Assembly (NCBI GenBank): GCA_903844735.1
Contig: CAIMUX010000133.1
Coordinates: 34,541 to 98,540, forward strand
Source: Candidatus Eiseniibacteriota bacterium
GTDB taxonomy: Bacteria > Eisenbacteria > RBG-16-71-46 > CAIMUX01
Length of the DNA stretch: 64,000 nucleotides
Direction of reading: 5' to 3'
Shown here: positions 1 to 7,242 of the stretch, piece after piece
Layout of the letters: each line of letters begins with the position of its first letter
Position numbering within the stretch: position 1 is the first letter of the stretch
The notes under the pieces: model-generated
What the model was told of the DNA's origin: nothing
Seen by the model: the letters and a program-made list of their open reading frames with translations, nothing else
Databases searched by the model: none
Position numbers and translations under genes: made by a program

Positions 1-827
1 CCGGCACCGTCCTCACCCGCCCCGTCCCTCCGCACGGCCCCCGGGCCCGCAACATCTTCGCCCCTGCTTGCCCAGGAGACGTCCTCCTCCGCCAGTGTCA
101 TCCTTCGGTTGATGATCCAGAAGATCCCGAAGAGGGCCGTCCCTGCCGTGATAGCGAAGGTGGGGATCTTCGACAGCACCCTGAAGGTGAGCTCCGGCAA
201 CGATTCGATCCCGGCGTTGGTCGGGAAGCCGAGGGAGGCGAAACCGTGGCCCTTGGGCGCGAGGAAGAAGACCGAGGTCCCGCCGACTTCGCGTTCGCCG
301 AAGATCTGCATATCGTAGGTCTCCGGGGCGGCGTCGACGCGCTTGCGCGCCTCCCGCAGCATCTCCTCACGTTCGCCGAAAAGCGTGGCCCCGGTGGGGC
401 AGGCCTCGGAACACGCGGTTGGCTCGCCTTTGGCGAGGCGGTGATCGCAGAGGATGCACTTGCGGACGAGCGGCACCGGCTTGTCCCACTCGTACTTCGG
501 AACGCCGAACGGGCAGGCCACCATGCAGTAGCGGCAGCCCATGCACCGCTCCGCGCGGTAGGAGACCGGCCCTTCCGGCGTCTTGTGCAGCGCCGCCACC
601 GGGCAAACCGAAGCACAGGCCGGCTGCTCGCAGTGCATGCATATCTTGCGCACGAAGATCCGGTCGCCGTTCTCCAGAGCCCCCTTGTCCAGCACCGCCG
701 TCCAGGATTGGTGGTTCCAGGTCTCCATGGGCGTTTCCGGATTGCCGTGTTCAGCGGCACAGGCCGAATGGCAGGCACCGCAACCGACGCACTGCGTGAC
801 ATCAATCAGCAGACCCTTAGCGCCCAC
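1..827 (-). CDS. HybA/FdnH-type 4Fe-4S electron-transfer subunit (3' end outside window)
   Basis: This is the beta subunit type of a membrane-bound molybdopterin or hydrogenase-like oxidoreductase, moving electrons through four [4Fe-4S] clusters. Sixteen cysteines fall in four groups: C13/16/19/23, C63/66/71/75, C95/98/101/105 and C124/127/139/143, the standard order for HybA, FdnH and DmsB relatives. A single hydrophobic segment near residues 225-245 matches the C-terminal anchor of the FdnH/HybA branch. No ATG opens the frame. I chose GTG at 827 because a GAGGG motif sits 8 nt upstream. It is the last gene visible of a minus-strand operon that begins with two H-protein-like genes, and it runs off the left edge, so the catalytic and quinone-binding subunits are not seen. 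The enzyme's substrate cannot be assigned. Family assignment is firm. Confidence 0.9.
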   Translation of the reverse strand, partial: MGAKGLLIDVTQCVGCGACHSACAAEHGNPETPMETWNHQSWTAVLDKGALENGDRIFVRKICMHCEQPACASVCPVAALHKTPEGPVSYRAERCMGCRYCMVACPFGVPKYEWDKPVPLVRKCILCDHRLAKGEPTACSEACPTGATLFGEREEMLREARKRVDAAPETYDMQIFGEREVGGTSVFFLAPKGHGFASLGFPTNAGIESLPELTFRVLSKIPTFAITAGTALFGIFWIINRRMTLAEEDVSWASRGEDVAGPGAVRRDGAGEDGA

Positions 828-912
828 AACGGTTTCCCTCCTGGATTGGTACGCAAAGAGCCGAGTCCGGGGGCCCACAGCCCACCGGACCCGACCTCAG
901 CTCAGCGCCGAG

Positions 913-1554
913 CTAGCCCTTCAAGAACGAATCGACAAAGCCGTCCCAGACATTGTCAGGCTCGTGCCGCATCCAACCGGCCGCGGGCTTGCCGCCATCG
1001 GGGAGCGCCATGGCCGGGGCCGGCATCGCTTCGGCCGCCACGAAGTCACGTAGCCGAGCCCACTCCTGGGAGAACCAGCGCCGGGCATCTTCAGCCATCG
1101 GCAGGGCACCGAGATCCTGGCGGGGCTGCACCGGATCGATCGAGAGAAGCCAGCCGTTCGCCTCATCACCGACCGGCGGAACCACGACCCCGTCCAGCGG
1201 CGAGTGGAAGACGACGGTCCGGCTGCCCCAACGAGCGGTAAACAACGGCTGCCCCTTACGCACCCGAGTGCCGGACACCGGCGCCTCGACAACATCCGGT
1301 TCGCCGAACGCGGAGCGAACCAGGGCGTCGAGGGCGATGCGAGCCTGCCCCGAAGGAATCAGCCCGACCATCAGGTGGGACGGAGTCAGAAACACGCCAC
1401 CCGGCAAGTCGGGCTCAGGCAGGATCGCGGCCAGAAGACCGCCCGAACTCATGGCCGGCACGTAGGCCACCGCCTTGCGACGGGACGCCCACTGCACCAG
1501 GACATCCGCGACTAGGAACGCGACGATCGTCAAAATGACAAACAGGGCGACCAT
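913..1554 (-). CDS. Membrane-anchored GcvH-like protein lacking the lipoyl lysine
   Basis: About 213 residues: an N-terminal membrane segment, then a lipoyl/biotinyl-fold domain resembling glycine cleavage H protein (the stretch around SPLDGVVV aligns with the H-protein SPVSGEVV hairpin). In true H proteins a lysine five to six residues before this hairpin carries lipoate. Here the aligned position in the run GSRTVVFHSP is serine, so classical lipoylation is unlikely. The gene overlaps the end of its upstream homologue (GTGA overlap if GTG 1563 is used). I prefer ATG 1554 because a GAGGTG motif lies 8 nt before it. It sits directly before the 16-Cys Fe-S subunit, so it probably works in or assembles that redox complex rather than in glycine cleavage. 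The fold call is solid; the role is inference. Confidence 0.7.
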   Translation of the reverse strand: MVALFVILTIVAFLVADVLVQWASRRKAVAYVPAMSSGGLLAAILPEPDLPGGVFLTPSHLMVGLIPSGQARIALDALVRSAFGEPDVVEAPVSGTRVRKGQPLFTARWGSRTVVFHSPLDGVVVPPVGDEANGWLLSIDPVQPRQDLGALPMAEDARRWFSQEWARLRDFVAAEAMPAPAMALPDGGKPAAGWMRHEPDNVWDGFVDSFLKG

Positions 1555-1559
1555 GGAAC

Positions 1560-2375
1560 TCACCTCTCTTTCGGCGGAGCTTCCGCTCCACCTTGTCTAC
1601 TGCGCCCCCTCCCGGGTGCGCGGGACGACGAACGGCCAGTGTACACTCGCTCCGCCCCGATCCAGCGGCGAACCAGGGCTGGGTAGTCGGCTCCGGCCCA
1701 GCCTGCAAGCCGGTCCAGATCCAACTCCCCGCCATCGGGCAGGACAGGCCTGCCTGCCGACGATCCGGCAGCCAGCCCCAGACACTCTTCCTGGAACCTT
1801 GACCACTCCCGAGCCATGTCGAGGCCGGCCGTGCGGCCGAAGGAGAATCGCCCAAGCTGCCGCTCCAGGCGCGGGACGCTCAGCACCAAGATCCAGGCCC
1901 GGGTGTACGGGTTGCGCAGCATCGAGGCAAGGCGCCCCGGAATCGGCCGATGCACGCGGACAACATCGCCGCTCACCGGGCTGGCAAACTCGATTGTCCC
2001 ACCGTCGAAGTGGGCGCGCACAGCGACCTGCCCTGATCGAAGGCAGTCCCCGGGATCGGGAAGATCAAAGCTCCGGGCCGGGCGGATCAAGCTCGCAGCC
2101 ACCGGGTCAAACCCAATCTGGACCTCTCCGGCGGGAAGTACCCGCAACCACAAGTGCTGCGGGTCGTGGAAACGGTCGCCCCCCGCCGGAATCCGCTGGC
2201 CCGGAAGAGCGCCGGAAGACCGTGGGGAGGCTTGAGTGACTCGGGCCGCCATCGATGCTTCGGGGTGGAACAAGGCCTCGACAGGGCATCCTGAGCATTG
2301 GTACTCACGGTCACACAATCGGTAGGTGAGCAGTCCCGCCCACATCCAAACGCACTTGTTCAGATCGTCGCTCAT
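1560..2375 (-). CDS. GcvH-like protein with N-terminal cysteine motif, no lipoyl lysine
   Basis: 271 residues. The N-terminus has a short Trp/Met/Ala stretch, then C-x5-C-x2-C (CDREYQCSGC), a motif found at the N-terminus of H-protein-like proteins encoded with respiratory and heterodisulfide-reductase-like operons. A lipoyl-fold domain follows, with the conserved SPVSGDVV hairpin. The position of the lipoyl lysine lies in GGTIEFASP and is glycine. The C-terminal third is unassigned. ATG 2375 has GGGAGG 6 nt upstream. It is paralogous in layout to the next gene and overlaps its possible GTG start, implying coupled translation and perhaps a heteromer. The Cys motif could bind metal or a cluster; this is inference. 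Glycine cleavage itself is unlikely, as no gcvT or gcvP is nearby. Confidence 0.7.
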   Translation of the reverse strand: MSDDLNKCVWMWAGLLTYRLCDREYQCSGCPVEALFHPEASMAARVTQASPRSSGALPGQRIPAGGDRFHDPQHLWLRVLPAGEVQIGFDPVAASLIRPARSFDLPDPGDCLRSGQVAVRAHFDGGTIEFASPVSGDVVRVHRPIPGRLASMLRNPYTRAWILVLSVPRLERQLGRFSFGRTAGLDMAREWSRFQEECLGLAAGSSAGRPVLPDGGELDLDRLAGWAGADYPALVRRWIGAERVYTGRSSSRAPGRGRSRQGGAEAPPKER

Positions 2376-2400
2376 CGGAACCTCCCGGATCGGCCGTGCA

Positions 2401-2466
2401 TCATCGTTCCACCGTCCCTAGTGTCCAGAAGCATGCCATCACCCCGACCCCGATGGCAATTTCCAT
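2401..2466 (-). CDS. Possible 21-residue single-helix membrane peptide
   Basis: A very short frame directly upstream of the H-protein-like pair, 25 bp from the next start. It reads as one hydrophobic helix ending in a charged tail (Thr-Val-Glu-Arg). An AAGG lies 9 nt before ATG 2466. A longer in-frame version from GTG 2586 (61 residues) is possible but has no ribosome site. Tiny single-helix subunits are common in respiratory complexes, which fits the position, but the length gives little statistical support. Confidence 0.3.
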   Translation of the reverse strand: MEIAIGVGVMACFWTLGTVER

Positions 2467-2894
2467 AATTGGAAACCTTGCAATCGAATACGGCAGAGCT
2501 ATGTCACTTAGGGGACGCACCTCCTCCGGGAGCGATGCCGACAGTGGAGAATTATTCAACGCCGCCACCGCTGACAATGCTGCCACAGCGATGTAACCAC
2601 ATGCAAGTACTTGTCATGATTATGATCGATGAATATTTCATCGTTGTGTTGTTATTTCCGCCACACATGGCAGACGACACCCACCATGTCGGGGCAGCAG
2701 GCATCGCCCCTTGTTTCGACAGTTCCGCAGGTGACCGTGCCGACCCAACCAGCTCCGCTGGATTGTGGGCGGCGCATCACGAGGTCCGTAGACCGGCGAA
2801 AGACATCCCGACGGAAAACGGCGAAGTGGGAAGAAACCAGGTGACAGCCCAGCTTGTTGCATCCAGGCCAGAAGTAATCGAGCGAAAAGCGTCC

Positions 2895-2923
2895 TTGCTG
2901 CATCCAAGCTTGAGGAGTATACT
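2895..2923 (+). promoter_or_regulatory. Candidate sigma-70 promoter for the thioredoxin-fold gene
   Basis: TTGCTG, 17 bp, TATACT, 66 bp before the chosen ATG at 2990. The -10 is good and the -35 weak. The -35 lies in one of two near-identical copies of TTGYTGCATCCARGC (about 2857 and 2895). The rest of the 2587-2989 gap, between divergent genes, shows nothing I can name. Confidence 0.4.
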
Positions 2924-2989
2924 CAGGAAAGGATCTTATGCGGCTTCTCTAGGTTGTGGAGGGCTCGTCACGTGGTCCGTAGCGGTCAA

Positions 2990-3550
2990 ATGGGTTCCCG
3001 GGTTTGCTTCCTCACGGCCATTCTCGCCTTCATCTGCCTCCTCCCGCGTCCCGCATCCGCCATTTCCATCGGAGACCGGGCTCCCAATTTCACCCTCACC
3101 GACCAGAATGGCGCAAGTTGCAGCCTTTCGGGGAACGCAGGGAGCGTCCGGCTGATCTATTTTTTTGGACACAGTGCCCAGGTCTGCGCCGAAACCGCCC
3201 GCCAGGTCGGTGCGGACTTCGAGTCCGCCTACGGTCCGAAGGGGCTGGTCGTCCTCGGGCTTGAGTGCTGGGACGGCACAGAACAGCAACTCCGCGACTT
3301 TGCTACGGCCAACGGGGTCTCCTACCCACTACTCGGGAACGCCGGGGCCACCGCCCGTCAATACGATGTTCCCTACCAGAGTTTCGTGGTGCTCGACACC
3401 GGCGGCCTGGTTCGTCTGGTCATCCTGGGTCCCGACGCCTCTGCCTATAACCGCGATCAGATCGAGACGACGATAAAATCGCTCCTGCAGAACCCGAGCG
3501 CGACGGAAGAACAGACGTGGGGAGCGATTAAGGTGCTGTTCAGCCGCTGA
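2990..3550 (+). CDS. Secreted thioredoxin-fold (AhpC-TSA/TlpA-like) protein with one-cysteine active site
   Basis: 186 residues. An N-terminal signal peptide (hydrophobic run ending PASA) is followed by a redoxin domain opening IGDRAPNFTLTDQNG, the usual AhpC-TSA/TlpA start. In this family the active site is CxxC after the first beta strand (Phe-Trp-Ala-x-Trp-Cys-x-x-Cys). Here the strand YFFGHSAQVC has serine at the first position and keeps only the second cysteine. That suggests a peroxiredoxin-like or non-catalytic role outside the cytoplasm rather than a disulfide reductase. A longer frame starts at TTG 2954, but ATG 2990 places the signal peptide correctly. The last 11 bp overlap the convergent queD gene. 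Partner unknown. Confidence 0.75.
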   Translation: MGSRVCFLTAILAFICLLPRPASAISIGDRAPNFTLTDQNGASCSLSGNAGSVRLIYFFGHSAQVCAETARQVGADFESAYGPKGLVVLGLECWDGTEQQLRDFATANGVSYPLLGNAGATARQYDVPYQSFVVLDTGGLVRLVILGPDASAYNRDQIETTIKSLLQNPSATEEQTWGAIKVLFSR

Positions 3551-3923
3551 TCCCGCCGCTGCCGGCCGGGCCCTCGTATTCACAACGACTGTGGGGAGTC
3601 TCGAAGATCGTCACCCGGTAGAGGCCTGGAAGCCGCGGCTGCAGCCGCTCCCAGATCCACGCCGCAAGTAGCTCCGAGGTTGGGTTCTCCAGGTCGGGAA
3701 TGGCGTTCAAGAGCGCATGATCCAACGGATCCAGAACCGCCCGCACTGCCCCACCGAGGTCTCCGTAGTCGATGACCCACCCTCGCTCTGGATCGATCTC
3801 GCCACGAACCGAGATCTCCACCTCGAAGCTGTGCCCGTGGACGCGGCGGCACTTATGCTCCTCCGGCACCATGGGCAGAAAGTGCGCCGCGTCGAACCGA
3901 AACCGCTTGGCCAGTGTGTGCAT
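3540..3923 (-). CDS. queD: 6-carboxy-5,6,7,8-tetrahydropterin synthase (QueD)
   Basis: Second step of queuosine precursor synthesis: converts 7,8-dihydroneopterin triphosphate to 6-carboxytetrahydropterin. The 127-residue length is typical. Zinc ligands are visible as H14 (FDAAHFLP) and the HGH pair H29/H31; the catalytic cysteine C25 precedes them in C-x3-HGH. The DHALLN motif and the late glutamate in CEYEG complete the site. I start at ATG 3923, which gives the family-standard MHTLAKRFRFDAAH opening and has GGGG upstream. ATG 3944 is seven codons longer without a better ribosome site. No other que gene is adjacent. Cytoplasmic. Confidence 0.93.
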   Translation of the reverse strand: MHTLAKRFRFDAAHFLPMVPEEHKCRRVHGHSFEVEISVRGEIDPERGWVIDYGDLGGAVRAVLDPLDHALLNAIPDLENPTSELLAAWIWERLQPRLPGLYRVTIFETPHSRCEYEGPAGSGGISG

Positions 3924-4001
3924 GACCGCCCCATGATACCGCATCTGCCAACCGAAGCCACCTGGAACTCAGATTCGGAGTAGCTGCGAACGAATACGAC
4001 T

Positions 4002-4089
4002 GGCTTCGGGCTTCAGGCTTCACGCTGCGGGCTTCACGCTGCGGGCTTCAGGCTGCGGGCTTCGGCCTGCGGGCTTCAGGCTTCGGGCC
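4002..4089 (+). repeat. Imperfect tandem GGGCTTC repeat tract
   Basis: About seven copies of a roughly 13-bp unit built on CGGGCTTCAGGCT / GCGGGCTTCACGCT, between divergent queD and the ferredoxin gene. Shorter versions of the same GGCTTCGGGCTTC motif appear at about 6579-6610 and 56580-56605. Not coding. Confidence 0.7.
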
Positions 4090-4155
4090 GAAGGTCGCCG
4101 AGCAGTCTCTGGAGGCCAAGGATTGAAGTCCGACGGCCGAAGCCATGGCGACGCG

Positions 4156-4259
4156 GGCGTACGTTCCGTACGTCGAGGAGTCGGGCCGCGGCAGTCGGCC
4201 GCAGATGGGAGGCGCGCGCCGACCCGGCCCCGCAGGCGTACGCTTCGTACGTCGAGGAG
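4156..4259 (+). repeat. Paired 25-bp intergenic repeat
   Basis: Two copies, 4156-4180 and 4235-4259, match at 23 of 25 positions and contain the near-palindrome GTACGTTCCGTACGTC followed by GAGGAG. The 54 bp between them is G/C-rich. The arrangement (GTACG...CGTAC then CGAGGAG) resembles small mobile intergenic repeats seen in many GC-rich genomes, but I cannot name the family. Confidence 0.55.
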
Positions 4260-4312
4260 CCGGGGCAAGCGCAACGAAGCAGACGCGGCCGAATCCCGCG
4301 GCCCAGCCAGGT

Positions 4313-4342
4313 TTGACGCGCGTGCGGATCGGGCGCTATGAT
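4313..4342 (+). promoter_or_regulatory. Sigma-70-type promoter for the ferredoxin gene
   Basis: TTGACG, 18 bp, TATGAT, ending 67 bp before the ferredoxin ATG. Both hexamers are close to consensus. Confidence 0.6.
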
Positions 4343-4409
4343 GCCCCCTCGCCCGGGGCGCGACCCGGTAGGATGTTGGATATTCCTGTCACCAGGGAGG
4401 TCGAGAACC

Positions 4410-4700
4410 ATGGCTACTCACATCACGAACGAGTGTATCAACTGCGGCGCCTGCGAGCCGGAGTGCCCCAATGGAGCAATCCACGAGGGAGACGAAATCT
4501 ACGTGATCGAGGCCGACCTCTGCTCGGAGTGCGTCGGCTTCCACAACGAGGAACAGTGCCAGGCGGTGTGCCCGGTTTCCTGCTGCCTGCCCGATCCGAA
4601 CAACCCGGAGTCGGAGGAGCAACTCGCGGCGAAAGCCCGCCGGATCCACCCCGAAAAGCCGTTCGACATGGGCACCATCCCCTCCCGGTTCCGCAAGTAG
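4410..4700 (+). CDS. 2[4Fe-4S] ferredoxin, Alvin/YfhL type
   Basis: 96-residue soluble electron carrier. The first cluster motif is CINCGACEPECP. The second is expanded, C-x2-C-x8-C-x3-CP (CSECVGFHNEEQCQAVCP), the hallmark of Allochromatium-type and YfhL ferredoxins, which run at very low potential. The acidic loop after the first motif and a charged C-terminal tail fit. ATG 4410 follows GGGAGGT by 8 nt, and a promoter lies 67 bp upstream. It appears to be a single-gene transcript; the next gene starts 314 bp later with its own control region. The partner enzyme is not evident nearby. Confidence 0.92.
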   Translation: MATHITNECINCGACEPECPNGAIHEGDEIYVIEADLCSECVGFHNEEQCQAVCPVSCCLPDPNNPESEEQLAAKARRIHPEKPFDMGTIPSRFRK

Positions 4701-4888
4701 CGAATCCGACGACGGCGGCGACACGCAGCCAAACGCGGGCCGATGCCGGCCGGGTTGTCAGGGCACCCCGGCCGGTGCGCATACCCGGCGAGCCCTCGGA
4801 ACGACCGTGCCTCCATTCTCGGACTCTACCTCGTGGATCCCTCCGCCTGGGAAGTCCCCGAGACGGTGCGCCTCGTGGCGACCGCGCG

Positions 4889-4917
4889 GGAACATTCATC
4901 AAGCGCCGGGGTTCTCA
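4889..4917 (+). promoter_or_regulatory. Possible ECF (sigma-E-like) promoter for htrA
   Basis: GGAACAT, 15 bp, GTTCTCA, close to the sigma-E pattern GGAACTT-N15-GTCTAA. HtrA genes are classic sigma-E targets in other bacteria. Similarity only, as no cognate sigma factor is in the window. Confidence 0.35.
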
Positions 4918-4936
4918 TGCATCCGAAATCCCATCG

Positions 4937-4998
4937 ATCCCGAGAAACGGGATGTGGCGCTACGAGCGCCGGGACGCAACGGCGGCACCCTCGTGCCG
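4937..4998 (+). promoter_or_regulatory. Three consecutive perfect hairpins in the htrA leader
   Basis: ATCCCG/CGGGAT (4937-4953, loop AGAAA), GGCGC/GCGCC (4956-4970, loop TACGA) and CGGCAC/GTGCCG (4983-4998, loop CCTC), ending just before the ribosome site of htrA. All three stems are perfect. It could be a structured 5' UTR controlling translation; no known riboswitch class matches by eye. Confidence 0.45.
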
Positions 4999-5014
4999 TG
5001 GAGGTAAGGAAGAC

Positions 5015-6541
<1,527 letters not shown>

Positions 6542-6693
6542 GATTGGCAGTCCGTAGGTCGGGGATGCGATCGGTATCCCCGGCTTCGGCGTTCCCGGCT
6601 TCGGCATCCTGGCTTGTGTTACGCAAGATCACAGGTCGGAGAGGAAGCGGTTCATAGGAATCCGCGGTGTGAACAACCGCTGTTCGAGAAAGA

Positions 6694-6993
6694 ATGAGGC
6701 CACGAGTGAGCCCGACTCTTGACAAGACCCAGACCGACGAGGCGAACGGAAGCGATGCGACTGCTGCCGAGTTCCACACGATCCGCAGCAAGTACGAGTT
6801 CGTCATGGCCTGTGCGAAGGAAGCCGAGCGGCTGAACGACCGCCTGCGCAATAACGGCATCCGGCCCAACCGGAAGGTGACGGTTGATGCCATCGAACGG
6901 GTGAAAGTGGGCAACTCGAAGATCACCTACAGCGAGCCGCAGGCACCGCCCGATGAGTCGCCCAAGGAGACAACGTACTTCTTCGGGTCCTGA
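6694..6993 (+). CDS. rpoZ: RNA polymerase omega subunit-like protein
   Basis: 99 residues. The core (about 25-75) has the omega pattern: a SKYEFVMACAKEAERLND helix, matching the 'nkY.lvlvaakRArql' segment that wraps the beta-prime tail, then a basic stretch and a conserved helix ending KVGNSKITY. Length and the acidic tail fit omega proteins of GC-rich phyla. Omega helps assemble and stabilise RNA polymerase. Two starts are possible: ATG 6694, or GTG 6706, which has GAGG 6 nt upstream. No gmk or dfp gene is next to it as is common elsewhere, which lowers confidence a little. Confidence 0.65.
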   Translation: MRPRVSPTLDKTQTDEANGSDATAAEFHTIRSKYEFVMACAKEAERLNDRLRNNGIRPNRKVTVDAIERVKVGNSKITYSEPQAPPDESPKETTYFFGS

Positions 6994-7133
6994 CGGAGGA
7001 AATCGCGGCCGGACTGCGTTTCTCAGCACTGCACGCCCCCGCCCGGGCCCGCCGCGTTGGGCCCTGCCCGGCCTCCCCGCCTCGTCTGCCCTCCCCGACG
7101 GGCTGCGTTCCGGCATCCCGCATGTATTCGTGT

Positions 7134-7242
7134 TACACTCAGTAGGAGGAGCCGACCTGCCACTGGCCGGCGCCGTAGCAAGCTTGGCGGCCGCCACCAC
7201 ACCGGGGCAGATCTTTGGGAATGCCCCTCGGAGGGTTTTCGC
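7134..7242 (+). promoter_or_regulatory. Promoter element and conserved leader of the first M1 peptidase gene
   Basis: A TACACT -10-like hexamer (7134-7139) lies 103 bp before the ATG, followed by a leader whose last 57 bp (from about 7186) is shared with the paralogue downstream. The shared part contains GGCCGCCACCACACYGGGGC, a GGGGC/GCCCC hairpin (7204-7208 with 7223-7227) and then CGGAGGG, the ribosome site. The hairpin abuts the Shine-Dalgarno, so it could affect translation. Confidence 0.5.

Noticed and set aside
246..1241. 331-codon plus-strand frame at the left edge
   Set aside because: Opposite two real minus-strand genes with clear Fe-S and lipoyl-fold motifs.
4002..4089. Possible CRISPR array
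   Set aside because: Units are about 13 bp, imperfect and directly adjacent, with no spacers and no cas genes.
4971..5000. Riboswitch-like GGGACGCAACGG segment before htrA
   Set aside because: It recalls part of the c-di-GMP and SAH motifs, but the other conserved elements are missing.
4145..5014. Upstream extension of the htrA frame
   Set aside because: It runs through the ferredoxin gene in another frame and through the repeats; the signal peptide and ribosome site fix the start at 5015.
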